Below, piece after piece: positions 23,889 to 32,737 of a DNA stretch of 50,956 bases. This DNA is from Kitasatospora sp. Root107 (GTDB lineage Bacteria; Actinomycetota; Actinomycetes; Streptomycetales; Streptomycetaceae): positions 28,809 to 79,764 of the forward strand of contig NZ_LMCT01000012.1 of NCBI RefSeq assembly GCF_001424875.1. The letters run 5' to 3'. The notes under the pieces are model-generated. The model saw only the letters and a program-made list of their open reading frames with translations. It searched no databases and was not told where the DNA came from. Positions within the stretch are counted from its first letter, which is position 1. Every line of letters starts with the position of its first letter. The position numbers and the translations under genes were made by a program.

Positions 23889-25664
23889 GTGCGCAAGGTG
23901 CTCATCGCCAACCGTGGCGAAATCGCCGTCCGAGTCGCCCGGGCCTGCTCGGATGCCGGTATCGCCAGCGTCGCCGTCTACGCCGAGCCGGACCGGGACG
24001 CTCTCCACGTCCGTGCGGCCGACGAGGCGTACGCGCTCGGCGGCGACACCCCCGCCACCAGCTACCTGGACATCGCCAAGGTGCTCCAGGCGGCGGCGGA
24101 CTCCGGGGCGGACGCGATCCACCCCGGCTACGGCTTCCTGTCCGAGAACGCGGACTTCGCCCAGGCCGTGATCGACGCGGGCCTGACCTGGATCGGCCCG
24201 CCGCCGCAGGCGATCCGCGACCTCGGCGACAAGGTGACCGCCCGTCACGTCGCCCAGCGCGCGGGTGCCCCGCTGGTGGCCGGTACGCCGGAGCCGGTCC
24301 AGGGTGCCGACGAGGTCGTGGTGTTCGCCCGCGAGCACGGTCTGCCGGTCGCCATCAAGGCGGCGTTCGGCGGCGGCGGCCGCGGCCTCAAGGTCGCCCG
24401 CACGCTGGAGGAGATCCCCGAGCTGTACGAGTCGGCGGTCCGTGAGGCGGTCGCCGCCTTCGGTCGCGGCGAGTGCTTCGTCGAGCAGTACCTGGACAAG
24501 CCGCGGCACGTGGAGACCCAGTGCCTGGCCGACCAGCACGGCAACGTGGTGGTCGTCTCCACCCGTGACTGCTCGCTCCAGCGCCGGCACCAGAAGCTCG
24601 TCGAGGAGGCGCCCGCGCCGTTCCTGACGGACGAGCAGAACGTGGAGCTGTACCGGGCCTCCAAGGCGATCCTCCGCGAGGCGGGCTACGTCGGCGCCGG
24701 TACCTGCGAGTTCCTGGTCTCCCAGGACGGGCTGATCTCCTTCCTGGAGGTCAACACCCGTCTCCAGGTGGAGCACCCGGTCTCGGAGGAGGTCACCGGG
24801 ATCGACCTGGTCCGCGAGATGTTCCGGATCGCCGACGGCGAGGCCCTCGGGTACGACGACCCGGAGATCCGCGGCCACTCGATCGAGTTCCGCATCAACG
24901 GCGAGGACCCGGGCCGCAACTTCCTCCCGGCGCCCGGCACCGTGACCCTGTTCGCGCCGCCGTCGGGCCCCGGTGTCCGGCTGGACGCGGGCGTCGAGAC
25001 CGGCTCGGTCATCGGCCCCGCCTGGGACTCGCTGCTGGCCAAGCTGATCGTCACCGGCGCCACCCGCAAGCAGGCGCTGCAGCGCGCCGCCCGGGCGCTC
25101 GCCGAGTTCAAGGTGGAGGGCATGGCCACCGCCATCCCGTTCCACCAGGCGGTCGTCACCGACCCGGCGTTCGCGCCGGAGGTCCACGACAGCGAAGGCC
25201 CGTTCACGGTCTTCACCCGGTGGATCGAGACCGAGTTCGCCAACACCATCCCGGCCTTCACCGGTGGTGGCGCGGACGCGGACGAGGCCGACCAGCGGGA
25301 GACCGTGGTGGTCGAGGTCGGTGGCAAGCGGATCGAGGTCTCGCTGCCCTCCTCGCTCGGCGTCTCCTCCGCACCGGCGGCCGGCGCCTCGGCGACCGGC
25401 AAGGCCAAGCGCCGGGTCGGCGCCAAGAAGGCCGGCGCGGCGGCCAGCGGTGACACGCTGGCCTCGCCGATGCAGGGCACCATCGTCAAGGTCGCCGTCG
25501 AGGAGGGCCAGGTGGTCGCCGAGGGCGAGCTGATCGTGGTCCTGGAGGCGATGAAGATGGAGCAGCCGCTCAACGCCCACAAGGCGGGCACCGTCACCGG
25601 CCTCAAGGCCGAGGTCGGTGGCAGCGTGAGCAGCGGCGCGGTGCTCTGCGAGATCAAGGACTGA
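23889..25664 (+). CDS. accA2: Acetyl/propionyl-CoA carboxylase alpha subunit (biotin carboxylase plus carrier)
   Basis: A 591-residue alpha subunit. Biotin carboxylase N-domain ([17 protein letters not shown]), ATP-grasp domain (glycine loop [11 protein letters not shown]; catalytic [14 protein letters not shown]) and C-domain occupy about 1-450. An alanine-rich linker (about 490-520) leads to the biotinyl carrier domain, with EAMKM placing biotin on K556. The GTG start follows AAGGGAG and opens directly into the conserved fold. It carboxylates biotin for the beta subunit encoded 3 kb away. The BirA gene at 17517-18410 supplies biotinylation. Named by remembered order in S. coelicolor. Confidence 0.96.
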   Translation: MRKVLIANRGEIAVRVARACSDAGIASVAVYAEPDRDALHVRAADEAYALGGDTPATSYLDIAKVLQAAADSGADAIHPGYGFLSENADFAQAVIDAGLTWIGPPPQAIRDLGDKVTARHVAQRAGAPLVAGTPEPVQGADEVVVFAREHGLPVAIKAAFGGGGRGLKVARTLEEIPELYESAVREAVAAFGRGECFVEQYLDKPRHVETQCLADQHGNVVVVSTRDCSLQRRHQKLVEEAPAPFLTDEQNVELYRASKAILREAGYVGAGTCEFLVSQDGLISFLEVNTRLQVEHPVSEEVTGIDLVREMFRIADGEALGYDDPEIRGHSIEFRINGEDPGRNFLPAPGTVTLFAPPSGPGVRLDAGVETGSVIGPAWDSLLAKLIVTGATRKQALQRAARALAEFKVEGMATAIPFHQAVVTDPAFAPEVHDSEGPFTVFTRWIETEFANTIPAFTGGGADADEADQRETVVVEVGGKRIEVSLPSSLGVSSAPAAGASATGKAKRRVGAKKAGAAASGDTLASPMQGTIVKVAVEEGQVVAEGELIVVLEAMKMEQPLNAHKAGTVTGLKAEVGGSVSSGAVLCEIKD

Positions 25665-25692
25665 CTTTTTAACGGACCTTGAGTTGCACCAT

Positions 25693-25810
25693 CCAGGGGC
25701 TCGGGGAACGGCGACGCTACGTGGCGTGCGGGTCAACAGGCGAAAGTGCCTGACCACGCACGCACGGGTGACCTTTGCAGAGGTCGGCGTCGCAGTTCCC
25801 CGAGCCCCTG
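25693..25810. repeat. Dispersed ~118-bp element, copy B
   Basis: The ends are CCAGGGGCTCGGGGAAC and GTTCCCCGAGCCCCTG. The core is inverted relative to copy A (GCGAAAGTGCCTGACC, then ACGCACGCACGGGTGACCTT). It lies between accA2 and the convergent DeoR gene, 28 bp past the carboxylase stop, where the GC-rich ends could also pair as a large terminator stem. Same length as copy A. Confidence 0.7.
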
Positions 25811-25829
25811 TTGTGCTGCACCGTGTGCC

Positions 25830-26756
25830 TCAGCGTGCACGAGGAGCCGTCAACTCAGTGAGACGGCCCGGGAGTTGGTGCTCCGGGCGGCGCTGCCCGG
25901 GGAGCGGTGCCGGGCGCCGAGGGGCGGCGTTGACCGCGGCGGGCTGCTGGTGCACGGGGGTGTCGGCCGGCGGGCCGAGCGGGGCGATCGAGATCTGCAC
26001 GCCGCAGTCGGCGAGCGCGTCCAGCTCGCGGGCGGTCAGGTCCGTCCCGGCGGCCTGCTCGTCCGTCACCAGGCGGGTGATCGCCTCGGTCGGGACGGTC
26101 TGGAACATGGTGTCCGCGCCGAGCTTGGTGTGGTCGGCGAGGACGATGACCTCGGTGGCCGACTGCACCAGTGCCCGGTCCACGCTCGCGGAGAGCATGT
26201 TGGTGGTGGAGAGACCGCGCTCGGCGGTCAGGCCACTGCCGGAGATGAAGGCCTTGGTGACCCGCAGGCCGTTCAGCGACTGCTCCGCCCCGCTGCCGAC
26301 CAGGGCGTAGTTGGATCCGCGCAGGGTGCCCCCCGTCATCACCACCTCCACCCGGTTCGCATGGGCCAACGCCTGGGCGACGAGCAGCGAGTTGGTGACC
26401 ACGGTCAGCCCGGGCACCCGGGCCAGCCGACGGGCCAACTCCTGGGTGGTGGTGCCCGCGCCGACCACCACGGCGTCCCCCTCCTCGACCATCGAGGCGG
26501 CGAGATCGGCGATCGCGCTCTTCTCGGCGGCCGCGAGATGGGTCTTCTGCGGATAACCGGGCTCCCGGCTGAAGCCGCCGGGGAGCACCGCGCCGCCGTG
26601 CCGGCGGTCGAGCAGCCCTTCGGCCTCCAGCGCCCGGACGTCTCGGCGTACGGTGACTTCGGAGGTCTGGACGACGCGGGCCAACTCACGGAGCGATACC
26701 GCTCCGTTGGCGCGCACCATTTCGAGGATCAACTGGCGACGTTCTGCAGCAAACAC
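25830..26756 (-). CDS. DeoR-family transcriptional regulator
   Basis: A 308-residue repressor-type protein. The N-terminal winged helix (6-60) has LILEMVRANGAVSLRELAR and TSEVTVRRDVRALEAEGLL followed by RRHGGAVL, the classic DeoR pattern. A DeoR sensor (phosphosugar-binding) domain spans about 75-235, with VVVGAGTTTQELARRL and LADHTKLG. The C-terminal 65 residues are proline-rich and probably disordered. The GTG at 26756 lacks a Shine-Dalgarno sequence; TACCGT lies 7 nt upstream, so the mRNA may be leaderless. It sits beside nucleoside-catabolism genes, so it is one candidate for the CTACGCGCGTAG regulator, unproven. Confidence 0.9.
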   Translation of the reverse strand: MFAAERRQLILEMVRANGAVSLRELARVVQTSEVTVRRDVRALEAEGLLDRRHGGAVLPGGFSREPGYPQKTHLAAAEKSAIADLAASMVEEGDAVVVGAGTTTQELARRLARVPGLTVVTNSLLVAQALAHANRVEVVMTGGTLRGSNYALVGSGAEQSLNGLRVTKAFISGSGLTAERGLSTTNMLSASVDRALVQSATEVIVLADHTKLGADTMFQTVPTEAITRLVTDEQAAGTDLTARELDALADCGVQISIAPLGPPADTPVHQQPAAVNAAPRRPAPLPGQRRPEHQLPGRLTELTAPRAR

Positions 26757-26943
26757 AGAACCGACGGTAACTGAATGACCGTCTGCTTTCAGGCGTTTGC
26801 AGCTGGTATCGGGAAATGCTCACCTCGGAGCAGCGTGCGACCGTACAATACGCGCCGTCAGCTGCCGGTGATCACGCTCGGCCGGGCGGGTGAGACGGCA
26901 GAGGCGGCCGCCGTCGGCGACCGCCCCAACTCCGTTCCGCAGC

Positions 26944-28398
26944 TCAGGAGTCCGAGTCCTCCCGCTTGCGGATGTGCAGCTGACGGGCGGCCTCGGCGGT
27001 GGAGCCGGAGAGCGACGGGTAGACCGTGAAGGCACCGGCCACCTGTTCGACCGTCAAGTTGTTGTCCACAGCGAGCGAGATCGAATGGATGAGTTCGCTG
27101 GCGCGCGGCGCGACGACCACACCACCGACCACGATGCCGGTGCCCGGGCGGCAGAACAGCTTCACGAAGCCGTCCCGGATGCCCTGCATCTTGGCCCGCG
27201 GATTGCCGCGCAGCGGGAGCTTGATCGCGATCGCGTCCATCTTCCCGCAGGAGACGTCGGTGGCGGTGTAGCCGACCGTGGCGATCTCCGGGTCGGTGAA
27301 GACGTTGGAGGCCACCGTCTTCAGGTTGAGCGGCTGCACCGCGTCGCCGAGCACGTGGTACATCGCGATCCGGCCCTGCATCGCGGCGACCGAGGCGAGC
27401 ATGAAGACGCCGGTGCAGTCGCCGGCCGCGTACACGCCGGGGGCGCTGGTCCGGGAGACCCGGTCGACCTGGATCTGGCCCCAGTCGTTGAGCTTGACCC
27501 CGGCCTCCTCCAGGCCGAGACCGGCGGTGTTCGGCACCGAGCCGACCGCCATCAGACAGTGGGTGCCCTCGATCACGGTGCCGTCGGCCAGGGTGACCTC
27601 GACCCGGTCGCCGATCCGCTTGGCGCTCTCGGCCCGCGAACGGCCCATCACGTTCATCCCGCGGCGACGGAAGACCTCCTCGAGCACCTCGGCGGCGTCC
27701 GGGTCCTCGCCGGGCAGCACCCGGTCGCGGGAGGAGACCAGGGTGACCTTGGAGCCGAGCGCCTGGTAGGCACCGGCGAACTCGGCACCGGTGACGCCGG
27801 AGCCGACCACGATCAGCTCGCGCGGCAGCTCCTCCAGCTCGTAGACCTGGGTCCAGTTCAGGATCCGCTCGCCGTCCGGCTGGGCGTCGGGGAGTTCGCG
27901 CGGGTGCACGCCGGTGGCGATCAGCACGGCGTCGGCCCGGAGCGTCTCGGTCGAGCCGTCGGCACCGTCCACGATCACCTCGCGGGAGCCGTCCGCCGCC
28001 TGGCCGCCGGCCCCGAGCCGGCCCTTGCCGCGCAGCACGGTGACCCCCGCCCGGGTGACCGACTGGGTGATGTCGTGCGACTGCGCGATGGCGAGCCGCT
28101 TCACCCGTCGGTTGACCTTGCCGAGGTCGACCCCCACCACCCGGGCCGACCCCTCGATCGGCGGGGTGTCGTCCGCGACGATGATGCCCAGCTCCTCGTA
28201 CGAGCTGTCGAAGGTGGTCATCACCTCCGCCGTCGCGATCAGGGTCTTGGACGGCACGCAGTCCGTCAGCACCGCCGATCCGCCCAGACCGTCGCGGTCG
28301 ACAACGGTCACCTCCGCGCCGAGCTGGGCGGCCACGAGGGCCGCCTCATATCCGCCGGGTCCGCCACCGATGATCACGATCCGAGTCACATGCACCAT
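26944..28398 (-). CDS. lpdA: NAD(P)H-quinone dehydrogenase-type flavoprotein (LpdA-like)
   Basis: A 484-residue member of the flavoprotein disulfide reductase family. The FAD-binding start is IVIIGGGPGGYEAAL, the NAD(P) domain has VVGSGVTGAEFA, and GVYAAGDC and the dimerisation domain follow. The redox CxxxxC pair is broken: GGSAVLTDCVPSK keeps only C47 and has Ala at 42. The C-terminal His-Glu dyad is also gone (FTVYPSLSGS where HPTLSE is usual). These losses match M. tuberculosis LpdA (Rv3303c), described as a quinone-reducing enzyme without lipoamide dehydrogenase activity. The ATG at 28398 is preferred over an ATG nine codons upstream because the fold begins just after it. Confidence 0.9.
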   Translation of the reverse strand: MVHVTRIVIIGGGPGGYEAALVAAQLGAEVTVVDRDGLGGSAVLTDCVPSKTLIATAEVMTTFDSSYEELGIIVADDTPPIEGSARVVGVDLGKVNRRVKRLAIAQSHDITQSVTRAGVTVLRGKGRLGAGGQAADGSREVIVDGADGSTETLRADAVLIATGVHPRELPDAQPDGERILNWTQVYELEELPRELIVVGSGVTGAEFAGAYQALGSKVTLVSSRDRVLPGEDPDAAEVLEEVFRRRGMNVMGRSRAESAKRIGDRVEVTLADGTVIEGTHCLMAVGSVPNTAGLGLEEAGVKLNDWGQIQVDRVSRTSAPGVYAAGDCTGVFMLASVAAMQGRIAMYHVLGDAVQPLNLKTVASNVFTDPEIATVGYTATDVSCGKMDAIAIKLPLRGNPRAKMQGIRDGFVKLFCRPGTGIVVGGVVVAPRASELIHSISLAVDNNLTVEQVAGAFTVYPSLSGSTAEAARQLHIRKREDSDS

Positions 28399-28557
28399 TG
28401 TCCCGTACGCCGAGACCGGCGCCACGCCGGGGGCGTTGCATTGTGCTCAGCTCCGATCGGACCCGGTCGTGAACTGTCCGGAATGCGTGTTCGGACGGAC
28501 CGTCAGAAGCTCCGTACCCGCTCCCTTGCGGGCTCCGCTCTCCCGTATGGTGACGCC

Positions 28558-28995
28558 ATGCCCCTCTACGCCGCGTACGCCACGAACCTCGACGCCCGGC
28601 AGATGAGCCGTCGCGCCCCCCACTCGCCGCTGCGCGGCACCGGGTGGCTGGACGGCTGGCGGCTGACCTTCGGTGGCGAGCAGCTGGGCTGGGAGGGCTC
28701 GCTGGCCACCGTGGTGGAGGACGAGAAGGAGCAGGTCTTCGTCTCCCTCTACGACGTCGCGCCGATGGACGAGGACGGGCTCGACCGCTGGGAGGGCCTG
28801 CAGCTCGGTATCTACCGGAAGATCCGGCTCCGGGCGCACACCCTGGACGGGGACATCCCGGTCTGGACGTACGTGCTGAACGACTGGGAGGGCGGGCTGC
28901 CCGCCGCCCGCTACCTGGGCATGATCGCGGACGCGGCGGAGAGCGCGGGCGCACCGGACGACTACGTGCTGGACCTGCGGCGACGGCCCTGCTGA
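28558..28995 (+). CDS. Gamma-glutamylcyclotransferase-like (AIG2-type) protein
   Basis: A 145-residue protein of the GGCT-like fold. The start PLYAAYATNLDARQMSRRAP is the substrate-loop region of the family (YxxxN). The middle has LATVVEDEKEQVFVSLYDVAPMDEDGLDRWEG, where the acidic residue expected for catalysis lies. It would cyclise gamma-glutamyl groups or handle related amide bonds; the true substrate is not predictable. No Shine-Dalgarno sequence, but TATGGT stands 6 nt before the ATG, suggesting leaderless translation. Divergent from lpdA with a 159-bp gap. Confidence 0.85.
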   Translation: MPLYAAYATNLDARQMSRRAPHSPLRGTGWLDGWRLTFGGEQLGWEGSLATVVEDEKEQVFVSLYDVAPMDEDGLDRWEGLQLGIYRKIRLRAHTLDGDIPVWTYVLNDWEGGLPAARYLGMIADAAESAGAPDDYVLDLRRRPC

Positions 28996-29098
28996 TCATC
29001 GGCTTGTAGAACCCTCCGAACAGGGCGGCCCGTAGCGGGTGTTCGTTTGGGTCTCTAGGTCATCCGGGTAACGATCCGGCATGGTTCGCCGGGTATGT

Positions 29099-29110
29099 CT
29101 ACGCGCGTAG
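29099..29110. promoter_or_regulatory. CTACGCGCGTAG operator, purine nucleoside phosphorylase copy
   Basis: A perfect 12-bp palindrome, 25 bp before the GTG of the phosphorylase and 12 bp before its likely -10 (TATTCT at 29123-29128), so it overlaps the expected -35 region. Identical copies precede deoC (36887) and add (48323). Confidence 0.75.
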
Positions 29111-29135
29111 GCGATTGCCGTCTATTCTCGGTGAC

Positions 29136-29957
29136 GTGAACGCATCTCCTCAGTCCAACGTCTCCGCCGACCCCTACGCCGCCGCTCGGACGGCCGCCGC
29201 GCGTCTGCGTGAGCTGACCGGTGCCGAGCGCCACGACGTCGCCCTGGTGATGGGCTCCGGCTGGGTGCCGGCTGCCGACGCCCTCGGCGAGACCGTGGCT
29301 GAGTTCCCGGTCACCGACCTGCCCGGCTTCCCGGCCCCCGCCGTCGCGGGCCACTCCGGCAAGATCCGCTCGGTCAAGATCGGCGACAAGCGCGCGCTGA
29401 TCTTCCTCGGCCGCAACCACTACTACGAGGGCCACGGCGTGGCCACCGTGGTGCACGGCGTCCGCACCGCCGTCGCGGCGGGCTGCGAGACCGTGGTGCT
29501 GACCAACGGCTGCGGCGGTCTGCGTGAGGGCTGGGTGCCCGGCCAGCCGGTGCTGATCAGCGACCACATCAACCTCACCGCGGACTCCCCGATCGTCGGC
29601 GCCAACTTCGTCGACCTCACCGACCTGTACTCCAAGCGGCTGCGCGAGCTCTGCCGCGAGGTGGACTCCTCGCTCGACGAGGCCGTCTACGTGCAGTTCC
29701 GCGGCCCGCACTACGAGACCCCGGCCGAGATCGGCATGGTCCGGGCGATCGGCGGCGAGCTGGTCGGCATGTCCACCACGCTGGAGGCAATCGCCGCCCG
29801 CGAGGCCGGCGCCGAGGTGCTGGGCATCTCGCTGGTCACCAACCTGGCGGCCGGCATCACCGGCGAGCCGCTCAACCACGAAGAGGTGCTGGAGGCCGGC
29901 AAGGCCAGCGCCGAGCGGATGGGCGCGCTGCTGGCGAAGGTCCTTGAGCGGATCTGA
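29136..29957 (+). CDS. Purine-nucleoside phosphorylase
   Basis: A 273-residue cytoplasmic enzyme splitting purine (deoxy)nucleosides with phosphate into base and (deoxy)ribose-1-phosphate. It is of the trimeric, high-molecular-mass group: [14 protein letters not shown] near the phosphate site, [38 protein letters not shown] with the purine-site Glu, and [15 protein letters not shown]. The GTG at 29136 has no Shine-Dalgarno sequence, but TATTCT lies 7 nt upstream, so a leaderless mRNA is likely. Its promoter carries the CTACGCGCGTAG palindrome shared with deoC and add. A terminator follows before the mutase gene. Confidence 0.95.
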   Translation: MNASPQSNVSADPYAAARTAAARLRELTGAERHDVALVMGSGWVPAADALGETVAEFPVTDLPGFPAPAVAGHSGKIRSVKIGDKRALIFLGRNHYYEGHGVATVVHGVRTAVAAGCETVVLTNGCGGLREGWVPGQPVLISDHINLTADSPIVGANFVDLTDLYSKRLRELCREVDSSLDEAVYVQFRGPHYETPAEIGMVRAIGGELVGMSTTLEAIAAREAGAEVLGISLVTNLAAGITGEPLNHEEVLEAGKASAERMGALLAKVLERI

Positions 29958-29985
29958 CCGTCATCTGACGCAGAATCAGTAGTCC

Positions 29986-30029
29986 GGAGCCGTCCACCCG
30001 CTGTCCGGGGTGGCGGCTCCGTCTCTTTT
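29986..30029 (+). terminator. Terminator after purine nucleoside phosphorylase
   Basis: The stem GGAGCCG...CGGCTCC is extended inward by CCACCC/GGGTGG across one bulged T. It has an 8-nt loop and is followed by GTCTCTTTTC. It lies 28 bp past the phosphorylase stop, so the downstream mutase is read either by read-through or from its own promoter. Confidence 0.75.
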
Positions 30030-30059
30030 CCCACTCACCCTCAGAGGGAGCTGGCAGCA

Positions 30060-31739
30060 ATGTCCCAGACCACCGATCTGCTCGCGCGCGCCCGGACCTG
30101 GCTCGCCGAGGACCCGGACCCGCAGACCCGCGAGGAGCTCACCGCGCTGCTGGCCGCCGCCGAGGGCGAGCCCGAGGGCGGCGAGCGGATCGCCTGGTCC
30201 CGGCTGGCCGAACGCTTCAGCGACCGGCTCCAGTTCGGCACCGCCGGGCTGCGCGGCGAGCTGGGCGCGGGCCCGATGCGGATGAACCGCGCCGTGGTGA
30301 TCCGGGCCGCCGCCGGTCTGGTCGCGTACGTGAAGGCCGAACAGCTCGGCGACCTGGTGGTGATCGGCTACGACGCCCGGCACAAGTCGTACGACTTCGC
30401 CCGGGACACCGCCGCCGTGGTGGTCGGCGCCGGGCTGCGCGCCGCCCTGCTGCCCCGCGCGCTGCCCACCCCCGTACTGGCCTTCGCCGTCCGCCACCTC
30501 GGTGCGGCCGCCGGCGTGACCGTGACCGCCAGCCACAACCCGCCGCAGGACAACGGCTACAAGGTCTATCTGGGCGACGGCTCGCAGATCGTCCCGCCCG
30601 CCGACGCGGGCATCGCCGCCGAGATCGACGCGATCGTCTCGCTGGACCAGGTGCCGCTCGCCGACGGCGGCTGGGAGGTGCTCGGCGACGACGTCGTCGA
30701 GGCGTACCTGGACCGCGCCGTCACCGTGGTCGACCCGGCCGGGGCCCGCGACCTCGACGTGGTCTACACCCCGATGCACGGCGTCGGCCGGGACACCCTG
30801 GTCGCCGCCTTCAAGCAGGCCGGCTTCCCCGCCCCGACCGTGGTGGCCGAACAGGCCGAGCCCGACCCGGACTTCCCCACCGTGGCCTTCCCCAACCCGG
30901 AGGAGCCGGGCGCGATGGACCTCGCGTTCCGCACCGCCACCTCGGTCGGCCCCGACATCGTGATCGCCAACGACCCGGACGCGGACCGCTGCGCCGTCGC
31001 CGTCGCGGACAACGGCGGCTGGCGGATGCTGCGCGGCGACGAGGTGGGCGCGCTGCTCGGCTCCGCCCTGGTCGCCAAGCACGCGACCGGTGTCTTCGCC
31101 ACCACCATCGTCTCCTCCACCCTGCTCGGCCGGATCGCGGCCGCCGCCGGGCTCGGCTACGCCGAGACGCTGACCGGCTTCAAGTGGCTCTCCCGCGCGG
31201 AGGGTCTGCGCTACGGCTACGAGGAGGCGCTCGGCTACAGCGTCGACCCCGAGGGCGTCCGCGACAAGGACGGCATCACCGCCGCCCTGCTGGTCGCCGA
31301 ACTCGCCGCCACCCTCAAGCAGTCCGGCCGCACCCTGACCGACCTGCTCGACGACTTGGCGCTGGAGCACGGCCTGCACGCCACCGACCAGCTCTCGGTC
31401 CGGGTCGAGGACCTCTCCGTCATCTCCGACGCCATGCAGCGCCTGCGCTCCCAGCCCCCGACCGCCCTGGCCGACCTGCGCGTCACCCGCGCCGACGACC
31501 TGGCAACCGGCACCCCGGAGCTCCCGCCCACCGACGGCCTCCGCTACTACCTGGCCGGCGAGTCCGTCACCGCCGCCCGCATCGTGGTCCGCCCCTCCGG
31601 CACCGAGCCCAAGCTCAAGTGCTACCTCGAGGTCGTCCTCCCGGTCGCCACCGCCGCCGACCTGGCCGACACCCGCGAGCGCGCGACCGACCTGCTCGCC
31701 GCGATCAAGCGCGACCTGGCGGCCGCGGCCGGCATCTGA
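30060..31739 (+). CDS. Alpha-D-phosphohexomutase-family phospho-sugar mutase
   Basis: A 559-residue phosphosugar mutase with all four domains. The phosphoserine loop is TASHNPPQDNGYKVY, the metal loop is ANDPDADRCAVA, the sugar-binding segment is EEALGYS, and the C-terminal phosphate loop is RPSGTEPKLK. Length and the N-terminal LQFGTAGLRGE fit the PGM2/phosphopentomutase-like group rather than short ManB proteins. Next to the phosphorylase and near deoC, a plausible job is turning (deoxy)ribose-1-phosphate into the 5-phosphate; phosphomannomutase or phosphoglucomutase activity cannot be excluded. AGAGGGAG lies about 9 nt before the ATG. Confidence 0.92.
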   Translation: MSQTTDLLARARTWLAEDPDPQTREELTALLAAAEGEPEGGERIAWSRLAERFSDRLQFGTAGLRGELGAGPMRMNRAVVIRAAAGLVAYVKAEQLGDLVVIGYDARHKSYDFARDTAAVVVGAGLRAALLPRALPTPVLAFAVRHLGAAAGVTVTASHNPPQDNGYKVYLGDGSQIVPPADAGIAAEIDAIVSLDQVPLADGGWEVLGDDVVEAYLDRAVTVVDPAGARDLDVVYTPMHGVGRDTLVAAFKQAGFPAPTVVAEQAEPDPDFPTVAFPNPEEPGAMDLAFRTATSVGPDIVIANDPDADRCAVAVADNGGWRMLRGDEVGALLGSALVAKHATGVFATTIVSSTLLGRIAAAAGLGYAETLTGFKWLSRAEGLRYGYEEALGYSVDPEGVRDKDGITAALLVAELAATLKQSGRTLTDLLDDLALEHGLHATDQLSVRVEDLSVISDAMQRLRSQPPTALADLRVTRADDLATGTPELPPTDGLRYYLAGESVTAARIVVRPSGTEPKLKCYLEVVLPVATAADLADTRERATDLLAAIKRDLAAAAGI

Positions 31740-31749
31740 CGGGACGCCG

Positions 31750-31786
31750 ACGGTGTCCGGGCTCCTCCACCAGACCCGGGCACCGT
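31750..31786 (+). terminator. Terminator after the phospho-sugar mutase
   Basis: ACGGTGTCCGGG pairs with CCCGGGCACCGT (one G-U pair) around a 13-nt loop, 10 bp past the mutase stop. No long T-tract. Confidence 0.65.
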
Positions 31787-31847
31787 TGACTGCCGACACG
31801 AGCGTCCAGCTATCGGATCCAGCAACATCCGAGCTAGTGTGGATGTC

Positions 31848-32321
31848 ATGACTGTCGCCTACGAGGACGTGCCGTTCAGCGAGCTGCTCCACCATCCGGC
31901 CGCAACCACCCGACGCCTGGACGCCGTGCGAGCGCTGCGTCTGCGGCGGCGCGACGCCGGCGACCTCGCCCTCATGCGTGTCGACCAGCTGGAGCAGGAC
32001 ACCACCGTGGTCGACTTCACTGCCCGTCTGCTCGCTGGGCTGGTACGCACCGAGAACACCACCGCACTGCGCCAAGCCCTTCCCGAGGCCCTGCCGTGGA
32101 CCACGTTCCTTCCGTCGGAGGACATGGACACCTTGCTCGCCGAGCTGGTGGACACCGCCCAGGGTGCAGCGGCCCTGGAGAACCTGGCGCCGATTGCGAT
32201 ACTGCTGGCCCAGTGGCGTCACAGCGCCGAGATCTACGCGGATCCAGCCCTGCTCGCTCTCCTCACCCGTGAACCCGAAGGAGACCTCGGCCCCGTCCCG
32301 ATGCCACAGGCCGCCGAGTGA
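31848..32321 (+). CDS. Probable antitoxin of a type II toxin-antitoxin pair
   Basis: A 157-residue acidic protein. The start MTVAYEDVPFSELLHHPAATTRRLDAV resembles Phd/prevent-host-death-like antitoxins (short strand, then helix), followed by a helical C-terminus with EDMDTLLAELVDTAQG. The decisive evidence is context: its TGA overlaps the GTG of a RelE-like toxin gene (GTGA), the usual layout of such pairs. There is no Shine-Dalgarno sequence; TAGTGT lies 7 nt before the ATG, a probable -10 for a leaderless mRNA. The family call is moderate because the DNA-binding part is not obvious. Confidence 0.65.
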   Translation: MTVAYEDVPFSELLHHPAATTRRLDAVRALRLRRRDAGDLALMRVDQLEQDTTVVDFTARLLAGLVRTENTTALRQALPEALPWTTFLPSEDMDTLLAELVDTAQGAAALENLAPIAILLAQWRHSAEIYADPALLALLTREPEGDLGPVPMPQAAE

Positions 32322-32671
32322 GCCCGAAGCGGGGCGACCGGGCGGCCCCGCCTCCGGTCGACGACGAGTACGACCTGCGGTTCGCCAGCTCCGAGGCCGC
32401 CGACGGCTGGGAGCACCTGTCCCGCCACGCTTCGGGCAACCTGCGCCGCGCCTTCGAGCGAATCCGCTCCGCCCCGCGAGCATCGGACAGCCCCGAACGC
32501 CAGCACCGCCTCAAAGGCAAGCTCGGCACCACCACCTTCAAGGGCCAGACCCTTGAGCGCTGGCAGTACGAGGTCACCGGTGGAGGCCGCATCTGGTACC
32601 TCCTCGACGACGTCAACCGCACGGCCTGGATCGTGTATGCAGGCACCGGCCACCCGAAGGCCACGGACTGA
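32318..32671 (+). CDS. RelE/ParE-like toxin
   Basis: A 117-residue basic protein. After a disordered start, the core AFERIRSAPRASDSPERQHRLKGKLG...GQTLERWQYEVTGGGRIWYLLDDVNRTAWIVYAGTGHPK follows the RelE/ParE layout: a helical hairpin, an R-x-H-x-L-K-G loop, then strands with the conserved ERWQYEVTGGGRIWY, and a C-terminal His/Lys. Relatives cleave ribosome-bound mRNA or poison gyrase. The GTG start at 32318 overlaps the antitoxin stop by 4 bp. A strong bidirectional terminator follows. Confidence 0.75.
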   Translation: MSPKRGDRAAPPPVDDEYDLRFASSEAADGWEHLSRHASGNLRRAFERIRSAPRASDSPERQHRLKGKLGTTTFKGQTLERWQYEVTGGGRIWYLLDDVNRTAWIVYAGTGHPKATD

Positions 32672-32687
32672 GCCGACCCATGACAGC

Positions 32688-32726
32688 GCTGTGCCCGGCT
32701 CCCCAAGGGCGGGAGCCGGGCACAGC
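32688..32726. terminator. Bidirectional terminator between toxin and PH-like gene
   Basis: A perfect 16-bp stem (GCTGTGCCCGGCTCCC and its complement) with a 7-nt loop, lying between the convergent stops at 32671 and 32738. Confidence 0.85.
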
Positions 32727-32737
32727 CACGCGTGCCG

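Noticed and set aside
26890..28557. Upstream in-frame extension of the AIG2-like gene to a 701-residue protein
   Set aside because: The extension is antisense to lpdA and low-complexity; the family fold begins at the ATG at 28558, which has a -10-like hexamer 6 nt upstream.
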